Shown here piece after piece: positions 51,646 to 60,170 of a DNA stretch of 64,000 nucleotides. Each line of letters begins with the position of its first letter. The stretch's first letter is position 1. The position numbers were made by a program, and so were the translations under genes. This DNA comes from Sphingobacterium micropteri (lineage in GTDB: Bacteria; Bacteroidota; Bacteroidia; Sphingobacteriales; Sphingobacteriaceae), in NCBI RefSeq assembly GCF_014692515.1, contig NZ_JACOIK010000015.1, positions 62,001 to 126,000 on the forward strand, written 5' to 3'. The notes below the pieces were generated by a model. That model was not told the DNA's origin. It was given only the letters and a program-made list of their open reading frames with translations, and did not search any database.

Positions 51646-53550
51646 ATGAGGCAGGCAGTAGAAGTATATTCGTTATTCACGGACTTCGATATTAGCTTAT
51701 TTCGTGCCGGAAGACACTTTAAACTGTATGAAAAGTTCGGTTCACATACGGTGACGCACAATGGTAAAGAGGGCGTACATTTTGCTGTCTGGGCACCCAA
51801 CGCAGCATCGGTTTCGGTCATCGGTAATTTCAACGGGTGGAATCCTCATAGCCATCCATTATTTGTCCGGTGGGATAGTAGTGGTATTTGGGAGGGATTT
51901 ATTGAAGGATTGAAGTTGGGCGAGGTCTATAAATACCATATCCATTCGAATACCGGCGAGCGTCTTGAAAAAGCAGATCCATTTGCCTTGGTGAACGAAC
52001 AGCCACCGCATACCGCGTCTGTCGTCGGTACGACTTGGTTCCAATGGAATGACCAAACCTGGATGCGACAAAGACAGGCGCATAATGCACTTGACAAACC
52101 CTTTGCCGTGTACGAAATGCACTTAGGTTCCTGGCTACGCGACCCGTCGGATCCCGAACGTTTTCTGAGCTATCGGGAGATTGGCGATAAATTAGTGCCT
52201 TACCTGAAGGAAATGGGGTTTACGCATGTGGAATTTATGCCGATCATGGAACATCCGTTTTATCCTTCCTGGGGATATCAGATTACCGGTTATTTTGCGG
52301 CTTCTTCCCGTTATGGGAGTCCGCAGGATTTGATGTACCTTATCGAAAACCTGCATAAAAATAACATTGGCGTTATCCTGGACTGGGTTCCATCCCATTT
52401 TCCGGGGGATGCACATGGCTTGTATAAGTTTGACGGTTCACATCTCTTCGAGCACGAAGACCCTCGCAAAGGATTTCATCCGGATTGGAAATCGTATATC
52501 TTCAATTATGGACGAAATGAGGTCCGCTCGTTCTTGATTTCCAATGCATTTTTCTGGCTAGATCGATATCATATCGATGGTTTACGGGTAGATGCCGTCG
52601 CGTCTATGCTCTATCTGGATTATTCCCGCAACGAAGGGGAGTGGATACCGAACGAATATGGCGGACGGGAAAATTTAGAAGCTGTTCATTTTCTGAAGGA
52701 ATTTAACGAAGCAGTATATGCGCATTTCCCCGATGTACAGACGATTGCAGAGGAATCAACATCCTGGCCGGGTGTGAGCCGCCCAACTTTCGCGAACGGG
52801 CTGGGCTTCGGCATGAAATGGATGATGGGCTGGATGCATGATACGCTAAACTATTTTAAGGAGGATCCTATTAACCGTCGGTATTATCATGATAAGATAA
52901 CCTTTGGCACAGTATATAGCTTCCATGAGAACTTTATGCTGCCGTTATCACATGACGAAGTAGTACACGGCAAACAATCTCTTATATATAAGATGCCGGG
53001 CGATGAATGGCAGAAGTTTGCCAACCTGCGGGCACTCTATTTATATATGTACACCTTTGTCGGGACGAAGCTACTGTTTATGGGGGGAGAGTTTGGCCAA
53101 ACCTCCGAATGGAATGTTAACCAGTCGCTCGACTGGCATCTCACCCAATTTGAATCCCATCGAGGTATGCAGCAATTTGTGAAAGACCTCAATATGCTGT
53201 ATCGGGCACAACCGGCTTTATATGAACGAGCTTTTAGTCCGGATGGTTTTCAATGGTTGGAATACGGTGACCAGGAGAATAGTGTGTTTGTCTACCTGCG
53301 CCGGGGAAATGCCGCGTCCGATGATGTGTTGGTTGTACTTAATCTTACGCCTGTGGTTCGGGATTATCGTGTGGGGGTTCCTACAGCAGGTTTGTGGGAG
53401 GTGGTTCTCAATTCGGACGATGTATCGTATTATGGAAGTGGAACGCATCAGCATGCTGCTCTTTCCGAGGAGATAGCGTGGATGGACTGCGGGAATTCCA
53501 TAGCACTTAAATTACCGCCGTTGGGCGGATTAGTCCTTAAACAAGTATAA
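51646..53550 (+). CDS. glgB: 1,4-alpha-glucan branching enzyme
   Basis: A 634-residue GH13 branching enzyme. The N-terminal CBM48-type domain (VHFAVWAPNAASVSVIGNFNGW, about 44-65) is followed by the barrel with MPIMEHPFYPSWGYQ, DGLRVDAVASMLYLD (nucleophile aspartate), IAEESTSWP and LPLSHDEVVHGK, all standard for GlgB. It creates alpha-1,6 branches in glycogen. It lies 42 bases after the GH31 gene and three bases before glgA. Confidence 0.95.
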   Translation: MRQAVEVYSLFTDFDISLFRAGRHFKLYEKFGSHTVTHNGKEGVHFAVWAPNAASVSVIGNFNGWNPHSHPLFVRWDSSGIWEGFIEGLKLGEVYKYHIHSNTGERLEKADPFALVNEQPPHTASVVGTTWFQWNDQTWMRQRQAHNALDKPFAVYEMHLGSWLRDPSDPERFLSYREIGDKLVPYLKEMGFTHVEFMPIMEHPFYPSWGYQITGYFAASSRYGSPQDLMYLIENLHKNNIGVILDWVPSHFPGDAHGLYKFDGSHLFEHEDPRKGFHPDWKSYIFNYGRNEVRSFLISNAFFWLDRYHIDGLRVDAVASMLYLDYSRNEGEWIPNEYGGRENLEAVHFLKEFNEAVYAHFPDVQTIAEESTSWPGVSRPTFANGLGFGMKWMMGWMHDTLNYFKEDPINRRYYHDKITFGTVYSFHENFMLPLSHDEVVHGKQSLIYKMPGDEWQKFANLRALYLYMYTFVGTKLLFMGGEFGQTSEWNVNQSLDWHLTQFESHRGMQQFVKDLNMLYRAQPALYERAFSPDGFQWLEYGDQENSVFVYLRRGNAASDDVLVVLNLTPVVRDYRVGVPTAGLWEVVLNSDDVSYYGSGTHQHAALSEEIAWMDCGNSIALKLPPLGGLVLKQV

Positions 53551-53553
53551 AAT

Positions 53554-54966
53554 ATGCATGTAATACATTTAAGTGTGGAATGTTTTCCACTGGCAAAAGT
53601 TGGCGGATTGGCCGATGTAGTGGGCGCATTGCCGCGGTACCAACGTAAGCTCGGCGTGGATGCTTGGGTAGTGTGTCCGTACTACGACAAGCCTTTTACA
53701 CGTGACAATCATTTCTCGACAATTGCGAAAGGTGCGTTTTTTCAAGGATCAGAAGAGTTCCACTATGAAGTATTGAAGGAAACGAAGGATAGTTTAGGTT
53801 TTCCCTTGTATTTGATCCGTATACCTGGCAAATTGGATAGACAGGAAGTGTATTGTTACCCGGATGAAGCAGAGCAGTGGATTGCTTTTCAGCATGCCTT
53901 TTTACATTGGCTAAAAAATAGCCAGATTAAACCGGATGTTATTAACTGTCATGATCATCATGTGGGATTAGTTCCTTTCTTGATGAAGAATGCCGATGAC
54001 TTTAAAACGTTTGCAGACGTTAAAACGGTATTTACCGTGCATAATGGCCAGTATCAAGGTTGGATGAACTGGAATAAGGGTATCCTACTTCCTGCATTTG
54101 ATACCTGGAAATGGGGCCTATTAGATTGGGACGGCCTTATTAACCCGTTAGCGACAGCTATTAAATGTTGTGATGCTTTTACGACCGTTAGTTTAGGGTA
54201 TCTCCAAGAACTATATGAACAAGCCAATGGACTGGAAAGCTTATTCTCTTCGGAAGCAGCAAAAGGTTATGGTATTGTCAATGGTATCGACGACGCCTAT
54301 TGGAACCCCGCGGAGGATAAATTGATTCATGTCAATTACGATGTCGAGTCGAGCAAAAAAGGAAAAGCGAAAAATAAGAAAGCGTTTTGTGAAAAATATA
54401 GTCTGGATGAAACGTTGCCTTTATTGACGTATATCGGGCGTTTTGCCACGGAGAAAGGGGCCGATCTATTGCCAGAAATTATTGTGCATATTTTTTCGAA
54501 TCCTGAAAATAAAATAAGTATATTTATCTTGGGTTCAGGCGATGTGCAGATTCAGGCCAATTTACAGGCGTTATTGGCAGCATATCCCGGGCAGCTGGCA
54601 GCGTTCTTTGGTTATCATGAAGCATTGGCGCATGAAGTATATGCCGCTGCGGATATGATTTTAATGCCGTCGCGCGTGGAGCCTTGTGGATTGAACCAGT
54701 TGTACGCCATGAAATATGGTACTATTCCTATTGTGCGTGGAATAGGAGGGTTGAAAGATACCGTAATCGATGTGGACGTAAGAAACGGATATGGTTTTGT
54801 GTTTCCGGAAGCGGATTCTACAGATGCAGTTTCTGCCATTGGACGTGCTGTCGATTATATCGGGCAGCGTGGAAAAATGCAACGGATTCGAAGAAAGGAA
54901 ATGGAGTTGGATTTTTCTTGGGATAAATCCGCTCAACAATATATCAATTTGTATAACCGATTATAA
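53554..54966 (+). CDS. glgA: Glycogen (starch) synthase, GT5
   Basis: A 470-residue GT5 enzyme that extends alpha-1,4-glucan from ADP-glucose. KVGGLADVVGALP lies at 15-27 (ADP-glucose-binding lysine at 15), followed by NCHDHHVGLVP and, in the C-terminal half, YIGRFATEKGADL and PSRVEPCGLNQLYAMKYGTIPI. The segment VKTVFTVHNGQYQG is typical. It lies three bases after glgB and ten bases before glgC. Confidence 0.94.
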   Translation: MHVIHLSVECFPLAKVGGLADVVGALPRYQRKLGVDAWVVCPYYDKPFTRDNHFSTIAKGAFFQGSEEFHYEVLKETKDSLGFPLYLIRIPGKLDRQEVYCYPDEAEQWIAFQHAFLHWLKNSQIKPDVINCHDHHVGLVPFLMKNADDFKTFADVKTVFTVHNGQYQGWMNWNKGILLPAFDTWKWGLLDWDGLINPLATAIKCCDAFTTVSLGYLQELYEQANGLESLFSSEAAKGYGIVNGIDDAYWNPAEDKLIHVNYDVESSKKGKAKNKKAFCEKYSLDETLPLLTYIGRFATEKGADLLPEIIVHIFSNPENKISIFILGSGDVQIQANLQALLAAYPGQLAAFFGYHEALAHEVYAAADMILMPSRVEPCGLNQLYAMKYGTIPIVRGIGGLKDTVIDVDVRNGYGFVFPEADSTDAVSAIGRAVDYIGQRGKMQRIRRKEMELDFSWDKSAQQYINLYNRL

Positions 54967-54976
54967 ATTTAATGGT

Positions 54977-56248
54977 ATGGCACACAAAGTAGTATCGATT
55001 GTATTGGGCGGAGGACGCGGAACACGTCTTTTTCCCTTAACAGAACAGCGCTCGAAACCAGCAGTTCCTATTGCCGGGAAGTATCGTTTGGTGGATATTC
55101 CCATTTCTAATTGTTTAAATTCCGGATACAACAAGATTTTTGTCTTGACGCAATTCAATTCAGCATCCTTAAATCAGCACATCAAGAATTCTTACAATTT
55201 CAGTATTTTTAGCAAAGGCTTTGTGGATATACTTGCTGCTGAACAGACATTGGAGGGAGACCGATGGTTTGAGGGCACGGCAGATGCCGTTCGGCGTACG
55301 CAGAAAAATTTGATCAATGTCGACTACGACTATGTACTGATTTTGTCGGGTGACCAATTGTATCAAATGGACTATTCGTCGTTGATTGATTTTCATGTAG
55401 ATAACGGTGGCGATGTCACGATAGCCACTATTCCATCCAACGCTAGAGATGCGACAGGTTTTGGTATTTTAAAGGCCAATGAGGCGAATGAAATTACCTC
55501 ATTTACAGAGAAACCAGATAGCGAAGAAGTATTGAACTGGGCGTCAGACGTATCGGAAGATATGCAGCGGCAAGGACGACTTTATTTAGCATCGATGGGT
55601 ATTTACGTATTTTCCAAAGGCGTATTACGAAAAATGCTCACCGAAAACCCGGGGATGGATTTTGGGAAAGAACTCATTCCAGATGCCATTGAAACTCAAA
55701 AAGTATTAAGTTATCAGTTCGACGGCTATTGGACAGACATTGGAACCATCCGCTCCTTTTTTGATGCAAATATCGGTTTAACGGATGACGTGCCGGATTT
55801 CAACCTCTTTAACGAAACGGTCTTTACGCGCGCCCGGATGTTACCGCCTTCTAAAATTTCGGGTACCACCTTGAACAATACCATTGTCGCGGACGGTTGT
55901 ATCTTAAATGGCGATAAACTGGAACGCTCCGTCATCGGTGTACGTTCGCGTATTGGAAAGGGAACAGTTATCAAATCAACGTATATGATGGGTGGAGATC
56001 ATTATGAACATTTAGAAGAAGTCATCACCTTGGGCAACACCCAGCAACCACCTCCGATAGGTGTAGGGGAACGCTGTTATATCGAGAATGCTATTCTCGA
56101 TAAAAATTGCCGAATCGGAAACGATGTCCGTATAAAAGGGGGAGTACACCTACCTGATGGTGATTTTTCAACGTATATGATACGTGATGGTATCGTAGTT
56201 ATCAGGCGTGACGCAATTATTCCGAACGGTACAACGATTGGATGCTAA
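54977..56248 (+). CDS. glgC: Glucose-1-phosphate adenylyltransferase
   Basis: A 423-residue GlgC, which makes ADP-glucose from glucose-1-phosphate and ATP. The N-terminal motif GGGRGTRLFPLTEQRSKPAV, then YRLVDIPISNCLNSG, the FEGTADAVRRTQ segment and LSGDQLYQMDY are clear; a left-handed beta-helix follows (GTTLNNTIVADGCILNGD, IENAILDKNCRIGND). ATG 54977 starts just before the nucleotide motif, ten bases after glgA; longer in-frame starts lie within glgA. It ends the glycogen operon, eight bases before a repeat that also serves the next gene. Confidence 0.95.
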   Translation: MAHKVVSIVLGGGRGTRLFPLTEQRSKPAVPIAGKYRLVDIPISNCLNSGYNKIFVLTQFNSASLNQHIKNSYNFSIFSKGFVDILAAEQTLEGDRWFEGTADAVRRTQKNLINVDYDYVLILSGDQLYQMDYSSLIDFHVDNGGDVTIATIPSNARDATGFGILKANEANEITSFTEKPDSEEVLNWASDVSEDMQRQGRLYLASMGIYVFSKGVLRKMLTENPGMDFGKELIPDAIETQKVLSYQFDGYWTDIGTIRSFFDANIGLTDDVPDFNLFNETVFTRARMLPPSKISGTTLNNTIVADGCILNGDKLERSVIGVRSRIGKGTVIKSTYMMGGDHYEHLEEVITLGNTQQPPPIGVGERCYIENAILDKNCRIGNDVRIKGGVHLPDGDFSTYMIRDGIVVIRRDAIIPNGTTIGC

Positions 56249-56255
56249 AATACAT

Positions 56256-56277
56256 TAAAAGATATTTTTGTCTTTTA
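56256..56277. promoter_or_regulatory. Operator-like inverted repeat upstream of the Rrf2 gene
   Basis: TAAAAGA (56256-56262) and TCTTTTA (56271-56277) are complementary arms of a 22-base site. It differs at only two positions from a site upstream of hmp. A TTG inside it (56268-56270) is 18 bases before a perfect -7 element, so binding would block the promoter. It also lies just after glgC and could act as a weak terminator. Confidence 0.65.
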
Positions 56278-56288
56278 TTTTTCTTTTG

Positions 56289-56296
56289 TAGTTTTG
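56289..56296 (+). promoter_or_regulatory. -7 promoter element of the Rrf2 gene
   Basis: TAGTTTTG matches TAnnTTTG. With the TTG at 56268-56270 the spacing is 18, so the -33 element lies inside the operator-like repeat. A second TATTTTTG (56263-56270) lies within the repeat itself. Confidence 0.55.
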
Positions 56297-56360
56297 TCTG
56301 CAGAAGCTGTTTGGGTCTCGTTAGATTGACTGGCTTGAACGGGTACTAGTGTAATCGTTG

Positions 56361-56798
56361 ATGGGTTTTTTTTCTAAAACATGTGAATATGCCTTAAGGG
56401 CGGTGATGTATATCGCCGCCCAATCCAGTAATGGGAAAAAAGTAGGCATCAAAGAGGTGGCTGACAAGATTAACTCGCCCGCACACTTCTTAGGGAAAAT
56501 TCTACAAAACCTAAGCAAAGATGGAATAATCCAGTCTACAAAGGGACCTCAAGGCGGGTTTTATATCAGCCAGGAGGGATTAAAGAAACCTTTGGCTGAT
56601 ATCGTAATTGCCATTGAAGGTGCGCAGTTTCTAAATGGATGTGGAATGGGATTGAGCTATTGCTCCCAGGAAAACCCCTGTCCGTTACACGATGATTTTA
56701 AAGAGATTCGTGACCGGCTGAATCTTATGTTACACAAGACAACTATTGGACAGTTTAATGAAAAATTGATTCAAGGTGTCTTGACGTTAAACAAATGA
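56361..56798 (+). CDS. Rrf2-family, probably NsrR-like, iron-sulfur regulator
   Basis: A 145-residue Rrf2 regulator. The winged helix (MGFFSKTCEYALRAVMYIA, then KEVADKINSPAHFLGKILQNL and GPQGGFYI) is followed by the cysteine cluster C94-x6-C101-x5-C107, which should bind an iron-sulfur cluster. NsrR proteins of this type sense nitric oxide and release their targets. The gene directly precedes hmp, the main NO-detoxifying enzyme, and a matching inverted repeat lies upstream of each gene. ATG 56361 is preferred to a TTG three bases upstream. NO sensing is inference from context. Confidence 0.88.
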   Translation: MGFFSKTCEYALRAVMYIAAQSSNGKKVGIKEVADKINSPAHFLGKILQNLSKDGIIQSTKGPQGGFYISQEGLKKPLADIVIAIEGAQFLNGCGMGLSYCSQENPCPLHDDFKEIRDRLNLMLHKTTIGQFNEKLIQGVLTLNK

Positions 56799-56812
56799 TT
56801 TTTTTTAACCCT

Positions 56813-56836
56813 ATAAAAGACATTTTGGTCTTTTAT
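56813..56836. promoter_or_regulatory. Operator-like inverted repeat upstream of hmp
   Basis: Perfect nine-base arms ATAAAAGAC (56813-56821) and GTCTTTTAT (56828-56836) with a six-base spacer, 16 bases before the hmp ATG. The core 22 bases match the site upstream of the Rrf2 gene except at two positions. Confidence 0.7.
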
Positions 56837-56852
56837 TAAATATCATCATATA

Positions 56853-58061
56853 ATGACAACAGAACAAAAGCAGTTGATTTTAGGTACCGTACCTGTCTTG
56901 CGTGAACACGGTGTTGCGTTAACCTCTCACTTCTACCAACGCATGTTTACGCATAATCCCGAGTTGAAGCATATCTTCAATATGGGAAACCAAAAGAACA
57001 ACAAACAACAGCAAGCATTGGCGATGGCGGTATTGGCTTATGCAGAGCATATCGAAGATCCATCGGTCTTGTTGCCCGTTGTAAATAGTATCGGACATAA
57101 GCATACGAGCTTGGATATTCGTCCAGAGCATTACGCAATCGTAGGCCAGCATCTCATTGCTTCTATTGGGGAAGTGTTAGGAGATGCCGCTACACCGGAG
57201 TTGTTGGAGGCATGGGCAGCAGCGTATGCCCAGCTGGCGGGTCTGATGAGTGGCCACGAGCAAAAGCTGTACGACGTGCAAACCAACCAACGCGGTGGAT
57301 GGAGCGGCTGGAGACCTTTCACAATTAAACGGAAAGTCCAAGAAAGTGAAGAAATCACCTCCTTCTATCTTTATCCGACCGATGGGGGCGAGGTATCTAA
57401 ATATCTTCCGGGACAGTATATCAGTTTACGTTTGTTTCTCCCGGAGCTTAATCTGCTTCAACCGCGTCAATATAGTATATCTTGTGCGCCAAATCATGAA
57501 TATTACCGTATTTCGGTAAAACGGGAGCGGAAGCCGCAGCATGCGGATGGTATGATCAGTAACCGGTTACACGATTATATCCATGAAGGCGATAACGTAG
57601 AACTAACAGCCCCGGCGGGAACATTTGTGCTGAAAGAGGAAGAATTTGCAGGTCCTAAAGTATTCATCAGCGGCGGTGTTGGGCAAACACCATTAATGGC
57701 GATGCTGGAAAGCCTAGTTTCGAAAGATCAGTCTGGCTCGCCGATTACCTGGATACATGGTTGCCGGAGTGAGGCCGTACATGCATTTAAAGACCGTATT
57801 GCCGAATTAGGTGCTATTAATAACCAGGTCAAGCGGCATATTTTTTACGAGAATGTACAAAGTGGATTAGATAATGCACATCTCGGTATGGTCGATTTGG
57901 AGCAGATAGAAGAGGATGTCTTGCTGGACAATGCGGCATATTATATCTGTGGTCCTTCTCCCTTTATTACCAAACATTACAATTACCTGCGGGAAAAAGG
58001 TGTAACGACGGACGCCATACATTTTGAGGAATTTGGACCGGCATCGCTACAGTTCAATTAA
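56853..58061 (+). CDS. hmp: Flavohemoprotein (nitric oxide dioxygenase)
   Basis: A 402-residue flavohemoglobin. The globin domain (about 1-140) has the proximal histidine at 84 in GHKHTSLDIRPEHY. The FAD domain has LPGQYISLRL and PRQYSISCAP, and the NAD domain has KVFISGGVGQTPLMAML and YYICGPSPFI. Hmp converts NO and O2 to nitrate with NAD(P)H and protects against nitrosative stress. It follows the Rrf2 regulator and is preceded by an operator-like repeat. A terminator follows the stop. Confidence 0.95.
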   Translation: MTTEQKQLILGTVPVLREHGVALTSHFYQRMFTHNPELKHIFNMGNQKNNKQQQALAMAVLAYAEHIEDPSVLLPVVNSIGHKHTSLDIRPEHYAIVGQHLIASIGEVLGDAATPELLEAWAAAYAQLAGLMSGHEQKLYDVQTNQRGGWSGWRPFTIKRKVQESEEITSFYLYPTDGGEVSKYLPGQYISLRLFLPELNLLQPRQYSISCAPNHEYYRISVKRERKPQHADGMISNRLHDYIHEGDNVELTAPAGTFVLKEEEFAGPKVFISGGVGQTPLMAMLESLVSKDQSGSPITWIHGCRSEAVHAFKDRIAELGAINNQVKRHIFYENVQSGLDNAHLGMVDLEQIEEDVLLDNAAYYICGPSPFITKHYNYLREKGVTTDAIHFEEFGPASLQFN

Positions 58062-58069
58062 TAACCTGC

Positions 58070-58098
58070 AAAAGCTTTCCAAAACCCGGAAAGCTTTT
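58070..58098 (+). terminator. Intrinsic terminator after hmp
   Basis: Eleven-base stem AAAAGCTTTCC (58070-58080) and GGAAAGCTTTT (58088-58098), followed by T residues. Confidence 0.88.
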
Positions 58099-58192
58099 TT
58101 TTCAAATAGATGTGGTAGTATTCTACATTTATTACGTCCTTTGTCGGAAATCGTCGTTTCGACGAAATCAATCATTAGAAAAGAAGAGGTAA

Positions 58193-59473
58193 GTGGATAG
58201 AAAGAAGATTATCAAGCAGCATTATTGGAAACTGGCTATCGTTTCCATCGGAATAGCGTTGGTTTGTTGTTTATTAGCCTATACCCTAAAACATGCTACG
58301 GAATGGTTTGAAGTAACCGCATTGCAATGGATTTCCCAAACCCAGACGTGGCTTTTCCTGTTATTTCCCAGTGTAGGTATTACCGCTATTTATTTTTTAC
58401 GGAAATGGCTGTTTCAAAACCGTAAGAACAAAGGGCTCACCGAAATTTTTAAAACGTTAGACGACCGAAAGGATCACCTCCCGTTGTTTAAGATCCCTTC
58501 GCATTATATCAATGGTTTTTTGACGGTTGTGTTCGGTGGATCAACTGGTGTGGAAGTATCTACAGTCGTCGCGACGGCATCTATCGGAAATGCGGTCTAT
58601 GAAAAGCACTTTGCGGCCAATATGTATAAGCGCGAGTTGATATGTGCTGCCGTGACCGCTGGTGTGGCCGTATTATTCGGTAGCCCTTTTGCCGGTTGGC
58701 TTTTCGCCATGGAGGTTGTTGCCCGAAAAATAAATAAGACACTCGTTTTGGCGTGCACGACGGCAGCCCTCACTGCCGGTATTTTTGTTTACTTCTTTGA
58801 CAGCCGTCCATTTTTCAATTATGCTATTCAGGATTGGTATACGGCAGCATTGCCCTTTTTTATCGTCTTGAGTGTGTTCTGTGGGTTGTTGTCTACTTAT
58901 TTTACGCTGTTCGTTACCCGGATGAAGGCGTTTTTCGGAAAGATCACAAATAATTTTATACGGGTTAATCTCGGCGCGCTGATTGTAGGAGTACTTATTT
59001 TTTATTTTCCCTTGTTATATGGAGATAGCTATCACGGCTTAAAGGAAGTGATTGATACAGCCATGACAGGAGGAGAGCTATCGTTCGGTATACTGCTCTT
59101 TATCGCCCTGCTGAAGCCTCTTGCAGCTTCTCTAACGTTAGGTGCAGGGGGGGATGGTGGTGTTTTTGCGCCGAGTATTGTCGCCGGCGCCTTATTGGGT
59201 CTAGGTTTTGCTTTAGGTTGCAACACCTACTTCGGTACGGATCTCGTCCTTTTTAACTTTATACTCGCCGGCGCAGCAGCCACCTTATCAGCTTCGATCT
59301 ATGCGCCGTTTACCGCACTTTTCTTAGTCTGCGGATTAGTTTCTAATGGGTTTGAACTGTTTATCCCGATTTTGATCGTCAGCTTCGTGGCGAAGTACGC
59401 TGCACAGCGGGTATTGCCATACAATGCTTATACATATGATCAATTTTTGGCAAAGCGGAAGGTAATGGGATAG
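58193..59473 (+). CDS. ClC-family chloride channel or transporter, atypical filter
   Basis: A 426-residue membrane protein of the ClC family with about ten helices. The gating glutamate is retained in GVEVS (E121; usual GxEGP), and the late GGVFAPSIVAG motif is present. The early selectivity motif GSGIP is replaced by NKGLT (79-83), and the inner proton-pathway glutamate is a valine (V175, in FAMEVV), as in animal ClC channels. Antiport of protons is therefore doubtful. The start is a GTG at 58193 preceded by a purine-rich GAAGAGG, one of few Shine-Dalgarno-like sites in this window. Confidence 0.86.
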   Translation: MDRKKIIKQHYWKLAIVSIGIALVCCLLAYTLKHATEWFEVTALQWISQTQTWLFLLFPSVGITAIYFLRKWLFQNRKNKGLTEIFKTLDDRKDHLPLFKIPSHYINGFLTVVFGGSTGVEVSTVVATASIGNAVYEKHFAANMYKRELICAAVTAGVAVLFGSPFAGWLFAMEVVARKINKTLVLACTTAALTAGIFVYFFDSRPFFNYAIQDWYTAALPFFIVLSVFCGLLSTYFTLFVTRMKAFFGKITNNFIRVNLGALIVGVLIFYFPLLYGDSYHGLKEVIDTAMTGGELSFGILLFIALLKPLAASLTLGAGGDGGVFAPSIVAGALLGLGFALGCNTYFGTDLVLFNFILAGAAATLSASIYAPFTALFLVCGLVSNGFELFIPILIVSFVAKYAAQRVLPYNAYTYDQFLAKRKVMG

Positions 59474-59637
59474 CATCTATTTAAAAGTTCTTTTTTATAG
59501 TATTCGCCATTTTCGACGTACGTCATTGATCTGGTGAGGTAGTTATTGAGACTGTTGGCAACCTTCATCGCCAACTTGAGAGGCATTTCCACAGTGAAGT
59601 TGTCCGAATACACGATATAGACACTCGTTATAGACAT
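59440..59637 (-). CDS. Small hypothetical protein, convergent with the ClC gene
   Basis: A 65-residue frame, MSITSVYIVYSDNFTVEMPL..., with well-mixed composition and no obvious low complexity. It overlaps the 3' end of the ClC gene by 34 bases. I do not recognise the family. It may be a real small protein or the surviving end of a decayed gene, since further short minus-strand frames lie upstream of it in the adjacent gap. Confidence 0.5.
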   Translation of the reverse strand: MSITSVYIVYSDNFTVEMPLKLAMKVANSLNNYLTRSMTYVENGEYYKKELLNRCYPITFRFAKN

Positions 59638-60170
59638 TTATATGCGCATGATAAACACTTCTATGCACATGTCTTTATTCTTGAGCTACTTCAGCAAATT
59701 GCGTCAGCGTATCATTATGATTTGGAGGTTTTTCTTTATTACTTTGTGCTCGTTAAAGATGACATCGCTGCTCATGTGTTCCATTTTGAGACACAATAAG
59801 GCTGTCCTGCCGTACTTCATAGCGATTTATTCATACGACAAAAAGATAAAGTTGTTCAGCGTGTTCGTCATGATGCTCCTCAACACGACGTTGAGGTACC
59901 TCAACGTTGCGATAATGCCCTTCAGGTTGGAAAGGAGCTCCTTCAAACGAAATATATGGGAGGTCAACGGGACAAATACATTTGTCGTATGGTCGATGCA
60001 GCCCCTCGCCATAGCGCGGAAGTTTCTCAAAATGCAAACAATATCGGGAAATGCGTTTGCATATGGTTGCAAATGTTTGCATTTGTGGGCATTTTCCGTT
60101 AAATTTTTTTTGTTCGGACCATATTTGTTTCACAGCGCGGGAATGAACCCTGCTGATAAAGACATATATT
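59638..60170. other. Stretch without a confident gene; short frames and ATGCAAA repeats
   Basis: No convincing long gene is seen in these 530 bases. Several short minus-strand frames occur, including one of 38 residues starting MKYGRTALLCLKMEHM (start codon at about 59820), together with a 192-codon plus-strand frame whose composition is not protein-like. The right part holds four copies of ATGCAAA or its complement (60032-60038, 60055-60062, 60068-60074, 60076-60082), some forming the palindrome TGCAAA-TG-TTTGCA (60068-60081). These may be regulatory sites for the following gene. The stretch may also be a decayed coding region. Confidence 0.45.
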
